A stretch of 64,000 nucleotides of DNA, from the NCBI RefSeq assembly GCF_024529975.1, contig NZ_AP024897.1, positions 2,852,001-2,916,000 on the forward strand. The letters are read 5' to 3'. Below, one piece after another: positions 1-7,829 of the stretch. The notes beneath the pieces were generated by a model. The model did no database searches. It saw only the letters and a program-made list of their open reading frames with translations, and was not told the origin of the DNA. How positions within the stretch are numbered: position 1 is the stretch's first letter; each line of letters begins with the position of its first letter. The translations under genes and the position numbers were made by a program. This stretch comes from Vibrio quintilis. GTDB taxonomy: Bacteria; Pseudomonadota; Gammaproteobacteria; Enterobacterales; Vibrionaceae.

Positions 1-1
1 G

Positions 2-55
2 ATCTGGCGCTTTAGCATCCGGCTGGGTCAATTGATTGGCCGGAGGTTTTTCTGA
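2..55 (+). CDS. C-terminal end of upstream phage gene (probable terminase large subunit), partial
   Basis: An open frame runs in from the left edge and stops at TGA 53-55, overlapping the ATG of the next gene (TGATG). Only 17 residues are visible, too few for recognition by sequence. In Mu-like phages the gene before the gp29 portal is the gp28 large terminase, so the assignment rests on synteny. A GGAGG-type ribosome site for the portal gene (about 42-46) lies inside this coding tail, showing tight packing. Confidence 0.45.
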   Translation: MWRFSIRLGQLIGRRFF

Positions 56-1629
56 TGGCAACCAAACACGCTCAGATTGTCGATAAGTGGGGCCGTCCGA
101 TTGAAACCCATCGGCTGGACGAGCCACAGACCCAAACCGACGCCAGGCTGGCACCACTGCACCGCCAGTTTGCTGACCATCCGTCATCCGGCATCACGCC
201 TTCAAAACTGGCCGCACTGATGCGCCATGCTGAGCAAGGCGATTTAAAAGCCCAGTGTGAACTGGCGGAGGATATGGAAGAGAAAGACGCCCATATCCAG
301 AGCGAAATCGGCAAAAGACGCATGGCCTTGCAGGGTATTGACTGGCAAATTAAACCCCCGCGTAACGCCACCGCCGCCGAGCAGCGCGACGCGGACATGA
401 TTCAGGAACTGTTAGAGGATGCCACCTGGCTGGAAGATGCGCTGTTTGATCTCAGTGATGCAACGCTGAAATCATTCTCAAATCTGGAAATTCACTGGAC
501 GTATCAGGACAGCATCCACTACATCAGCGATGTCTCACACCGGGAACCGGCATGGTTTCAGACCCATCCGGACAACCGCAATCAGCTGATGCTGCGGGAT
601 GGCAGTTATGAAGGCGCACCCCTTCAGCCCTTTGGCTGGATTCAGCACACTGCTAAAGCTAAATCAGGTTATCTCACCCGGCGCGGACTGGTGCGGGTGC
701 TGGCATGGCCGTTTCTGTTTAAAAATTACAGTGTGCGGGACTTGGCTGAGTTTCTGGAAATTTACGGCCTGCCCATCCGGCTGGGCAAATACCCGGAAGG
801 TGCCAGCGAGAAAGAGAAAATGACCCTGATGCGGGCGGTGATGAGCATCGGCCACAATGCCGGTGGCATAGTGCCCCGCGGAATGGAGATTGATTTTCAG
901 AATGCCGCAGACGGCCAGTCTGACCCGTTTATGGCGATGATCAACTGGTGTGAGAAATCCCAGTCCAAAGCGATTTTAGGCGGCACGCTCACCAGTCAGG
1001 CCGACGGCAAAACGTCAACCAACGCGCTCGGCAATGTGCATAATGAAGTCCGCCAGGAAATCCGCGACTTTGATTTAAGCCGACTTGCGGGCACACTCAC
1101 CCGTGATGTGGTATTTCCGCTGTATGCCCTCAACTGCCGGAGCTATCAGCACCCGCGCCGACATCCGCGGTTTGAGTTTGATATTACCGAAGCTGAAGAT
1201 TTAAAACATCTGTCCGACTCCCTGCCGGGGCTGGTCACGCTGGGAATGAAAATTCCGCTGCAATGGGCGCATGACAAAACCCAAATCCCGATGGCAAAAG
1301 ATGGTGAAGCCGTGCTGGGCGCATCACAGCCGGAGACACCAACAACAGAGAACCCGGTCAGTCAGGCTGATTTAAAAGCCAGAACCCGGACACCGGAAAC
1401 CACCGATGATCAAATCAACCGGCTGCATCAGGACGCCGGGCCGCTGGTTGCCAATATGACCGACTCAGTGAGCGAACTGGTGCAGAACGCCACCTCACTC
1501 ACTCAGTTGCGGGACGATATTCTGGACTTAGCCGGACAAATCCCGGTCGATGAACTGGGTGATGTCATGGCCCGCGCAATGGCCGCCGCCGAGCTGGCCG
1601 GTATCAGTGATGTGCAGGGGCAGCAATAA
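55..1629 (+). CDS. Mu gp29-like portal protein (DUF935 family)
   Basis: The 524-residue product is the size of Mu gp29 (about 510). The N-terminus is typical of the family: a short opening around KWGRPI, a linker, then a segment with EDMEEKD and IDWQIKPP, seen in DUF935 portals. It should form the dodecameric portal ring at the capsid vertex through which DNA is packaged, and it pairs with the gpF-like protein downstream. A GGAGG sits 8-9 bases before the ATG. The stop overlaps the next start (ATG at 1629). No lesion is visible. The C-terminal ~90 residues are polar and less conserved. Confidence 0.9.
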   Translation: MATKHAQIVDKWGRPIETHRLDEPQTQTDARLAPLHRQFADHPSSGITPSKLAALMRHAEQGDLKAQCELAEDMEEKDAHIQSEIGKRRMALQGIDWQIKPPRNATAAEQRDADMIQELLEDATWLEDALFDLSDATLKSFSNLEIHWTYQDSIHYISDVSHREPAWFQTHPDNRNQLMLRDGSYEGAPLQPFGWIQHTAKAKSGYLTRRGLVRVLAWPFLFKNYSVRDLAEFLEIYGLPIRLGKYPEGASEKEKMTLMRAVMSIGHNAGGIVPRGMEIDFQNAADGQSDPFMAMINWCEKSQSKAILGGTLTSQADGKTSTNALGNVHNEVRQEIRDFDLSRLAGTLTRDVVFPLYALNCRSYQHPRRHPRFEFDITEAEDLKHLSDSLPGLVTLGMKIPLQWAHDKTQIPMAKDGEAVLGASQPETPTTENPVSQADLKARTRTPETTDDQINRLHQDAGPLVANMTDSVSELVQNATSLTQLRDDILDLAGQIPVDELGDVMARAMAAAELAGISDVQGQQ

Positions 1630-3035
1630 TGCCGGTACGTTACGGCAGTCAGCCGTTTGATGAGCAGATTCAGCATTTCCGCAACAAGACCAACATCGGC
1701 ACAGAGCGCTGGGCGGATATCTGGAAACAGGCCCATGACCGCGCCTTTATGGTCGCCGGAGCGATGAAGGATGATTTGCTGGCCGACTTTCGCCGGGCGG
1801 TGGATACCGCCATCAGCGAAGGCCGTTCACTGGGCTGGTTTCAGTCTCAGTTTGATGACATTGTCGCAAAACATGGCTGGCAGCATACCGGCGCGGCCAG
1901 CTGGCGCGCACAGGTAATTTATGACACCAACATCCGCCAGAGCTACACCGCAGGCCGTGAGCAGCAGATTGAGCAAATCAAACACCGCCGCCCGTATGGC
2001 CTGTATAAACACTCCGGCTCTGAGCATCCCAGGCATGACCATTTATCCTGGAACAATCTGGTTTTACCCTTAGATGATCCGTGGTGGAAAACCCACACGC
2101 CGATTAACGGCTATGGCTGTAAGTGCCGCAAGCTGACACTCAGTGAGCAGGACTTACAGCGCCTTGGTCTCAAAGTCGGGAAAGCGCCGGAGGTTGATTA
2201 TTATGACTGGGTGGATTCGCTCACCGGCGAAGTTCACCGCATTCCGAAAGGGATTGATCCGGGGTTTGACTATACGCCGCAATCGAGCGCTGCACTGACG
2301 GAAAAGACCCGGAAAATCATCGCCCGTAAACCGCCGTTAAACGCGCGTTTAAACCCGCGGATTGTTGACCATGCGTTTTCCACGGTTCGCGGCGTCAATG
2401 CCACAGAGTTAAGCCGGATTCTGACTGAACTGGACAGCCCGCAGGTCAAAGCGTTTGAAGCCGTGCTGAAAAAGCATGATTTGAAAACCCTGTTTCTTAA
2501 GCTGACCGAAATCAGCGGCGGCAAAAAAGCGTATGCCATCGCCGACGATGTGGAAGCATATTTGCAGAGCGGGCGTCATCCTCTGGTAAATTTTACTTCC
2601 CGGCGGCCAAAACGGGTCAATGGTTTTACGGCTTCCTCATTTCGACATGTGGTGGTCAAAGCCAAAAGCACCGATAAGCTGGCCGGGGTTTCGACCCGGC
2701 AACTGACCGAAGCAGCAGAACGGGTCATCGCTGAAGCCGGTCACTATCCGTCCCGTGACGGGCGTTGGTGGTCGTTCTCTGCTGCGGCGCAACAGCACAG
2801 TGATGCGGCTCGGGTTACCGCCACATGGGCGCATGAGATGGGCCATCAGCTTTACTTTCTGGCTGGCCGCCCGACGCTGCCGGGCCAGCCATCACTGACG
2901 GAATATGGCAGCACCACCATTGATGAATGGTTTGCAGAACATTTTGTGGCCTGGCTGTTTGCACCGGATGCCCTGAAAGTGAGCCAACCGGAATCTTTTG
3001 CATTTATTACTGACACGGTGCAAAAGGCATTATAA
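1629..3035 (+). CDS. Mu gpF-like minor head protein with C-terminal zincin-like domain
   Basis: The 468-residue product has two parts. Residues 1 to about 230 match the SPP1 gp7 / Mu gpF head-morphogenesis family: helical N-terminus, the DTNIRQSYTAGR segment, a HPRHDHL motif and a Cys pair (YGCKCRK). These minor head proteins sit at the portal. After a linker, the C-terminal part (about 330-468) carries HEMGH at residues 402-406 and acidic residues in DEWFAEHF (Glu433, Glu437), the arrangement of an HExxH zinc metallopeptidase with a downstream glutamate ligand. Family knowledge: gp7-type proteins often carry variable C-terminal enzyme domains. That this one is an active peptidase is inferred from the motif only. 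Its start overlaps the portal stop. Confidence 0.85.
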   Translation: MPVRYGSQPFDEQIQHFRNKTNIGTERWADIWKQAHDRAFMVAGAMKDDLLADFRRAVDTAISEGRSLGWFQSQFDDIVAKHGWQHTGAASWRAQVIYDTNIRQSYTAGREQQIEQIKHRRPYGLYKHSGSEHPRHDHLSWNNLVLPLDDPWWKTHTPINGYGCKCRKLTLSEQDLQRLGLKVGKAPEVDYYDWVDSLTGEVHRIPKGIDPGFDYTPQSSAALTEKTRKIIARKPPLNARLNPRIVDHAFSTVRGVNATELSRILTELDSPQVKAFEAVLKKHDLKTLFLKLTEISGGKKAYAIADDVEAYLQSGRHPLVNFTSRRPKRVNGFTASSFRHVVVKAKSTDKLAGVSTRQLTEAAERVIAEAGHYPSRDGRWWSFSAAAQQHSDAARVTATWAHEMGHQLYFLAGRPTLPGQPSLTEYGSTTIDEWFAEHFVAWLFAPDALKVSQPESFAFITDTVQKAL

Positions 3036-3065
3036 ACTCAGATGAATATAGATAAGGTGGATATC

Positions 3066-3254
3066 ATGACTTTACTGGAACAGGCCAAACAATTGCTGAC
3101 TGCTCCTGTGACACGGGAAACCCTGAATCAGCTGGAAGCTTTAGCGGATAAAGCCCGCAATGAAGAGGCGGAGCAAATCGGTGACCTGATTGAAGCAGCC
3201 CTGGTCAGCGCCCCGGCAGAAGTGCTGGCGCAATATCAGGCGTCACTGCTCTGA
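3066..3254 (+). CDS. Small phage protein between gpF and gpG, unknown function
   Basis: A 62-residue, mostly helical, acidic protein with no recognised domain. An in-frame ATG exists at 3042, but the ATG at 3066 has AAGGTGG at a suitable distance and gives a natural opening (MTLLEQAK), so it is preferred. The TGA stop overlaps the gpG start at 3254 (ATG within CTGATGG), so the two are probably translationally coupled. Small genes at this position occur in several Mu-like phages. No function is proposed. Confidence 0.6.
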   Translation: MTLLEQAKQLLTAPVTRETLNQLEALADKARNEEAEQIGDLIEAALVSAPAEVLAQYQASLL

Positions 3255-3712
3255 TGGCCGGGGTTCATTACACCCTCACCCCGGACGGGTTAGAGACGAT
3301 TCAAAAGCGGCTGAATCAGCTGAAGCAGCGGGGTGATAACCTTCAGCCGCTGTTTGCAGACATCGGCGAGCTGTTATTGCTGTCGCATGATGAACGGTTC
3401 CGCCAGCAGGTTTCCCCTGACGGTGAACCGTGGCAGCCCCTGTCGGAGCACTACCGGAAGAGAAAGCCCCGGCATCAGGACACTATACTGAAGTTAAATG
3501 ATCATCTGGGCCGTGAACTCAACTACATCGCCACCGGCAGCGATCTGTTTTTCGGCACGCCTTACGAATATGGTGCGATTCACCAGTTCGGCGGCACCCC
3601 AGAGATGCCCGCAGGCCCGGCAGCAATTCCGGCCCGGCCCTGGCTTGGGGTGAGTCAGGAAGATGTGGATGCGATTCATCAGATGGTGGCGGATTTTTTA
3701 TCCGACACATAA
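3254..3712 (+). CDS. Phage virion morphogenesis protein (Mu gpG family)
   Basis: The 152-residue product matches the phage virion morphogenesis / tail completion family. It has an N-terminal helix (LNQLKQRGDN), the SPDGEPWQPLS segment, a central YGAIHQFGGTPEMPAGP segment and a PARPWLG motif near the C-terminus, all hallmarks of gpG. Family knowledge: gpG acts in head-tail joining. It is the last gene of the head block before the sequence becomes AT-rich, and the cargo starts 58 bases downstream. Confidence 0.9.
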   Translation: MAGVHYTLTPDGLETIQKRLNQLKQRGDNLQPLFADIGELLLLSHDERFRQQVSPDGEPWQPLSEHYRKRKPRHQDTILKLNDHLGRELNYIATGSDLFFGTPYEYGAIHQFGGTPEMPAGPAAIPARPWLGVSQEDVDAIHQMVADFLSDT

Positions 3713-3769
3713 CAGCATTAAGAAATCAGTGTTATATTACGTTTTTGTTCTGATAGTGAGATGTGTTAA

Positions 3770-4270
3770 ATGGATAAAGAAGAAAAACTATTAAAAGCAT
3801 CAATACAAGGGGATGGCGCTGAGTTTTATGTGGCATCTCAGATAATGTTAAATCTTCACTTATTAGTAAGTATAGCCCCAACATCAGCACCGAGTTGGGA
3901 CTTAGAGGTGACCCACCCCAAAACAGGAAAAAGTGCGAAAGTTCAAGTTAAATACCGAACCAGATACGAAAGGGCAAGTCCTCACCTACGGTTAAGGGGA
4001 GGTGTTAATTTTGATTTTTTAGTATTAGTTGAAAATGAAGTAGAAGCTAAGGCGGATATCAAAGGCGTGATTTCGAAAAAGTGGTACGACGGCCTAAATA
4101 AAGTACCGTTTAATATTTATCCGACTTGGGTGATATCGAATCAAAAGGCTCATGAACTTGGTCTGATGTATACCAGCACTAATAAACAGAAAGGAACTAT
4201 GATTCGTAGTTTTCGTAAACCAGAGTTTTTATTTAACTGGCAACTCATCGAAGATGCCTTGTCTGAATAA
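3770..4270 (+). CDS. PD-(D/E)XK nuclease-like protein (cargo gene)
   Basis: The 166-residue protein has an N-terminal helix with GDGAEFYVASQ, an Asp in SWDLEV and a strand ending in VQVKYR. This E...D...QxK spacing is typical of the PD-(D/E)XK endonuclease superfamily, including group I intron endonuclease-like and DUF4365-like proteins. Base composition is clearly lower in GC than the flanking phage genes, which marks it as a later insertion. It is transcribed with the phage late genes but has no Mu counterpart. It could serve in defence or act as an accessory nuclease; the sequence does not decide. Start: ATG at 3770, with only a weak ribosome site. Confidence 0.6.
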   Translation: MDKEEKLLKASIQGDGAEFYVASQIMLNLHLLVSIAPTSAPSWDLEVTHPKTGKSAKVQVKYRTRYERASPHLRLRGGVNFDFLVLVENEVEAKADIKGVISKKWYDGLNKVPFNIYPTWVISNQKAHELGLMYTSTNKQKGTMIRSFRKPEFLFNWQLIEDALSE

Positions 4271-4370
4271 ACAAGATAAATAGATTTTCTGTTAAATAAT
4301 TGATACCTGATACGCAATTATGCAAAATGCACCCTGACTAATATTGAGATAATAATAAAAGGCTTAATTC

Positions 4371-5840
4371 ATGGCGCATGTTGCTTATCTGACGCTCTCC
4401 GGAGAAAAACAGGGGCTTATTTCTTCGGGCTGCAATACCAAAGATTCAATGGGGAATCGTTATCAGGAAACCCATACCGATCAAATCACAGTATTGGCCT
4501 GTGATTATTCATTGTCGAAATTACCGCAGCAACACGGTATCAGTCACGACGGCATTCAAATTACCAAACCCAAAGACAAAGCCTCACCGCTGCTGGCAAC
4601 CGCTTTCGCCAAACAGGAGCATCTGGAAGGAACGATTGATTTTTACCGGACAAACGAACAGGGCCATTATCAGAAATTCTATTCGGTCTCATTTCAGAAA
4701 GCAGTGATTGCCGGTGTCAGTGATGTGACCCCTCATGTCATTCACAGCCCTGGTGAGGAAATGCACGAAATGATTACTTTCCGTTATAAAGGCGTGCAAT
4801 GGGAACATTTCCCCTGTGGAACACTGGCTTATGATGGCTGGAGCGATGCAAACAGTCTTGCTGCAATGGTGCCTCCGCTGACAACCGCAGAACGCTATGC
4901 GAAACAAATTCAGGAAAATATTCAGGCGGAGAAGGCGGCAGAACAGCAGTCAGAAAAAGCAAAGCAAAGTGAGCAGCAGCGAAAAAAATCTGATGGAAAG
5001 GAAGAAGACTGGAAACCCGTATCCGGCAGTTATCCCATTTTGGTTTATGAGACTCAAAATAAGATGGATGATTTCAACGCGCCAGACATGGTACATGGTG
5101 ATGAATCCAGAGAAACCATTGAAGGGTACGGATTTATGGAACCGTTTAAGCAATCTCAATACACCTCTCACAGAGAGGGATATACGATGTACGGTGAAGA
5201 TCAGTTTACCTTATCTGCCGAAGAGCATTTTAAGCGAATGCGCAGTTTGAAAGATGATGTTTTCCTTGGTTTGGGATTCTCTATTTTTGGAGAGACTGAA
5301 GATATATTCGATGAGATGGTTGACAAATTTAAACGTAACGAAGGAGGATATTATCACAATCCCTTATTGGATGAGGCTTTAAGGGTTCATAAATCTACAG
5401 CTCATTTTCACGCTGTTCTCAAAAAATGTCTTGGTGAAAATGTTAGCAAAGGTGTTTTAGATAAGGGCATCGTCAATATATCCAGTGAATATTTAGCTGG
5501 TAAAACGAATGGTGAAGGCGCAGGTTTACCCAAATTTGACGCATCTCTAATTCCGTCACCCTCTAAAGATTTATTTAATGGAACAGTTTTAACGGTGCAT
5601 GATATTTGGTCGATGAGAGTTTATGCTGATGAACTGGAATTCAAGGGTAATTTGGTCAGAGGGAAGTTCAGATATGAAGTACAGGATCATTTCGGCTTAG
5701 ACACAAAGGATATTCACCATAAAAGCATCGGAGAACTGCCATTTGAGCAGATGGGCGCTTTTAGATCGTGGTATTTGTTACAGCACTTCAGTAAATATAA
5801 CTATCGACCATTTATCACCAAGATAGAGTTTCAGCTATGA
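4371..5840 (+). CDS. Hcp-family T6SS effector with C-terminal DUF3289 domain
   Basis: The 489-residue protein is a fusion. Residues 1 to about 160 are an Hcp (type VI secretion tube) domain: MAHVAYLTLSG start, GLISSGCNTKDSMGNRYQETHTDQI, the HLEGTIDFYR strand and a late HEMITFRYKGVQW strand. Residues 170-215 are a Lys/Gln/Glu-rich linker. Residues about 220-489 begin YPILVYETQNKMDDFNAPDM and end in a region typical of DUF3289. Established knowledge: Hcp proteins with C-terminal extensions are delivered as antibacterial T6SS effectors, and DUF3289 is one such extension. The toxic activity is not known to me. It lies inside a phage late operon, and its stop overlaps the next start (ATGA), coupling it to the putative immunity genes. 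Confidence 0.88.
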   Translation: MAHVAYLTLSGEKQGLISSGCNTKDSMGNRYQETHTDQITVLACDYSLSKLPQQHGISHDGIQITKPKDKASPLLATAFAKQEHLEGTIDFYRTNEQGHYQKFYSVSFQKAVIAGVSDVTPHVIHSPGEEMHEMITFRYKGVQWEHFPCGTLAYDGWSDANSLAAMVPPLTTAERYAKQIQENIQAEKAAEQQSEKAKQSEQQRKKSDGKEEDWKPVSGSYPILVYETQNKMDDFNAPDMVHGDESRETIEGYGFMEPFKQSQYTSHREGYTMYGEDQFTLSAEEHFKRMRSLKDDVFLGLGFSIFGETEDIFDEMVDKFKRNEGGYYHNPLLDEALRVHKSTAHFHAVLKKCLGENVSKGVLDKGIVNISSEYLAGKTNGEGAGLPKFDASLIPSPSKDLFNGTVLTVHDIWSMRVYADELEFKGNLVRGKFRYEVQDHFGLDTKDIHHKSIGELPFEQMGAFRSWYLLQHFSKYNYRPFITKIEFQL

Positions 5841-6112
5841 ATGTATTAAAAAAGTCACTTTTGCTCATTCCTTTAATTTGGTATGCACTAATTTGGATAG
5901 GTGTGGTGTTCGGAATATCCAGCAGAACTTACGGAATAGAACCTCAAGATGCAGGGTTATTAGGTTTTCTGTGGTTTTTTGTGGGAACACCTCTAACCTT
6001 CGTGACAGGTGTATTTTACTCGTTAAAGAATAAGTATTGGTGGTGGTTGATTGCTTATCTCATTCTTGGTGGTGGGCTAATAATTGCAGCTTATTATGCC
6101 CGTTTTTCTTAG
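5837..6112 (+). CDS. Small membrane protein, putative immunity protein 1
   Basis: A 91-residue protein with three predicted hydrophobic segments (about residues 8-28, 39-60 and 68-87). Its start overlaps the Hcp-effector stop by four bases (ATGA), the usual arrangement for an effector and its immunity gene. The aromatic ending (YWWWLIAYLILGGG) resembles that of the next gene, suggesting tandem duplication. A membrane location would suit protection against a periplasmic or membrane-acting toxin. That role is inferred from position and topology; no family was recognised. Confidence 0.65.
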   Translation: MNVLKKSLLLIPLIWYALIWIGVVFGISSRTYGIEPQDAGLLGFLWFFVGTPLTFVTGVFYSLKNKYWWWLIAYLILGGGLIIAAYYARFS

Positions 6113-6122
6113 AACCATCAAA

Positions 6123-6410
6123 ATGAGCGCTTACTTCCGAACTGCCGTATTTTCATTTTTTACGGTGTGGTTTATATCATTATGGTTATGGATTCTTCAA
6201 TGGCCTAATTTGATTACATTTCTTTTTGGAGAAGATCCCGGACTAATGCTGGTTCCTTTGCTCGGTATTGTTAATATTCCAGCTTTAGTGCTTTGTGCTG
6301 GCTACTCTTTTTATCGCAAATATTGGTACTGGTTTTGGTCTTTTGTAGTTATCGGCGGGGGGCCGTTGGTTATATATTTGATCTTTGCATTTATCGATGC
6401 ATATATTTAA
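6123..6410 (+). CDS. Small membrane protein, putative immunity protein 2
   Basis: A 95-residue hydrophobic protein with three membrane segments, a diverged copy of the preceding gene: both have a W-rich first helix, a short loop, and a closing YRKYWYWFW...GGGP-type segment. An upstream in-frame ATG at 6084 would overlap the previous gene by 29 bases. The ATG at 6123 aligns better with the start of the paralogue and is preferred, although no strong ribosome site precedes either. The gene is followed directly by a terminator hairpin, which closes the cargo block. Confidence 0.6.
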   Translation: MSAYFRTAVFSFFTVWFISLWLWILQWPNLITFLFGEDPGLMLVPLLGIVNIPALVLCAGYSFYRKYWYWFWSFVVIGGGPLVIYLIFAFIDAYI

Positions 6411-6429
6411 GGTTAGTCCATTCACTTGT

Positions 6430-6456
6430 GCGCTCAGAATCACACTGAGCGCTTTT
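6430..6456 (+). terminator. Rho-independent terminator closing the effector cargo
   Basis: GCGCTCAG (6430-6437) pairs with CTGAGCGC (6445-6452) and is followed by TTTT. It lies 20 bases after the second membrane-protein gene and before the gpI promoter region, so the cargo has its own transcript end. Confidence 0.75.
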
Positions 6457-6689
6457 GGCAGAAAAACCTCACTCTGCCACTCTGAAAAAAGTTTAAACGC
6501 ATCTGACGCGATTTAAACGGGGTTTAAACATGGTTTCAGACTGAGTTCTGTGTCAGTATTTACCTGTCAGGCGATCAATCACTCCCAGTCACCACACATT
6601 CCCTGAAAAACCTTAATTCATGTTAGTTTGTCGCGCCGCGCGAAAAATCCAGAATGGTCGCTGTTATCCATTCACAGTGACAGCGCGAC
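6457..6689 (+). promoter_or_regulatory. Gap before gpI: TTTAAAC cluster and dyad at the gpI start
   Basis: This 233-bp non-coding stretch has three TTTAAAC motifs at about 6491-6529 (two as the palindrome GTTTAAAC) and a dyad at 6657-6681, where GTCGCTGT pairs with ACAGTGAC with one mismatch. The dyad ends 8 bases before the gpI ATG, where a ribosome site would be expected but none is obvious. Mu places its late promoter PI and its strong gyrase site between G and I, so this segment may hold the equivalents. That is inference; no -10/-35 pair is convincing. Confidence 0.4.
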
Positions 6690-7829
6690 ATGAAAAAAAC
6701 ACCACTGGCAATTCTTACGTCACAGCCACAAAACAATCTGGCAGTTCTAACCGCCGATTTATCTGTTTCTGATAACGGCTGGTATCAGTTATTACCTGCC
6801 GGAAAATTCAAAGCCCGTGATGGCCGCCCGGATGACACAATTGATGGTTACTGGCATCTGGATGCAGCCAGCGCACAGGCATTTATCTCTGCGACGAAGG
6901 CCACTGCGCCGAAAGTACTGATTGATTACGACCATCAAACCCTCAATACCAGAAAGACTGGTAAAAAAGCACTGGCAGCAGCATGGCTTTCTACTGAAAC
7001 CGATATCGAATGGCGCGATGGTCAGGGGCTGTATATCCGTCCGGACTGGACCAGTGCAGCCCGCCGGCATATCGACGAAAAAGAGTACGCTTTCTTTTCT
7101 GCTGTCTTCCCCTACGACAAAAACGGCACGCCACTCTATCTGAGAATGGCGGCAATCACCAATGACCCCGGTCTGGTCGAAATCGACCCGATAGCGGCAC
7201 TGGCCGCTGATATCAGCGTCAATCTCTCCAAGTCCGGGACAGACATTCATCTCTATGGTCAAACGGAGGATTCTGTTTTGAATGAATTGTTAATCAAAAT
7301 GCTGGCTCAGCTGGGTATCACAGTAACCGGTGAACCAACCCGTGAGCAGGCCACCGCCGCGCTGACGGCACTCGATGCCCTCAAAACCAAAGCTGATCAG
7401 TCAACCGAACTGGAAACACAGGTTGCCACATTGTCAGCGCAACAACATGCGGACGTGGACTTATCCAAATTTGTCTCCGTCGAAGCTTACAACGGTGTGG
7501 TCACTGAGCTGGCCGTACTCAAGGCAGGCAGCGACAAAACCAGTATTACCAGTGTGATTAAAGCGGCCCGCGAATCCGGAAAAGTTGTTGAAGCCGAAGT
7601 GCAGTATCTGACCGACTTTGGCAATCAGCAGGGCGTCGCGGCACTCTCTGCCATGCTGGAAAAACGCCCGGCCATTGCCGCCCTGACTGCCCCGCAGACC
7701 CAAAATAAAAAGCCACCGGACGAGAAGAAAAAGCCAGGGACTTTATCTGATGCTGAGCTGGCGGTGCTCTCTGCCACCGGCCTGACCAAAGAACAGTATT
7801 TAGCCAGTAAACAGGAGACCCGCCAATGA
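6690..7829 (+). CDS. Mu gpI-like protease/scaffold protein
   Basis: The 379-residue product matches Mu-like prophage I proteins. The N-terminal half (1-190) is the maturation protease, with GWYQLLPAGKF, a conserved VLIDYDHQTL segment and a FFSAVFPYD stretch followed by LRMAAITNDPGL. The C-terminal half is a helical, Ala/Lys/Glu-rich scaffold with a conserved end (LTKEQYLASK). Family knowledge: the protease cleaves the scaffold and itself during head maturation. The start at 6690 lacks a clear ribosome site and sits just after a dyad. The stop overlaps the next start (ATGA). Confidence 0.9.
   Translation: MKKTPLAILTSQPQNNLAVLTADLSVSDNGWYQLLPAGKFKARDGRPDDTIDGYWHLDAASAQAFISATKATAPKVLIDYDHQTLNTRKTGKKALAAAWLSTETDIEWRDGQGLYIRPDWTSAARRHIDEKEYAFFSAVFPYDKNGTPLYLRMAAITNDPGLVEIDPIAALAADISVNLSKSGTDIHLYGQTEDSVLNELLIKMLAQLGITVTGEPTREQATAALTALDALKTKADQSTELETQVATLSAQQHADVDLSKFVSVEAYNGVVTELAVLKAGSDKTSITSVIKAARESGKVVEAEVQYLTDFGNQQGVAALSAMLEKRPAIAALTAPQTQNKKPPDEKKKPGTLSDAELAVLSATGLTKEQYLASKQETRQ
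7278..7829 (+). CDS. Internal in-frame start for a Z-type scaffold protein
   Basis: Inside the gpI gene, GGAGG at 7265-7269 lies 8 bases before an in-frame TTG at 7278 (codon 197), just where the protease domain ends and the helical scaffold begins. Mu expresses its scaffold gpZ from an internal in-frame start within I, so this is the expected equivalent. The product would be 183 residues. The strong ribosome site within coding sequence is what supports it. Confidence 0.6.
   Translation: MNELLIKMLAQLGITVTGEPTREQATAALTALDALKTKADQSTELETQVATLSAQQHADVDLSKFVSVEAYNGVVTELAVLKAGSDKTSITSVIKAARESGKVVEAEVQYLTDFGNQQGVAALSAMLEKRPAIAALTAPQTQNKKPPDEKKKPGTLSDAELAVLSATGLTKEQYLASKQETRQ

Noticed and set aside
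6491..6529. TTTAAAC motifs as phage operators
   Set aside because: TTTAAA-type words are frequent throughout this phage, also inside genes, so the cluster alone is weak evidence for binding sites.
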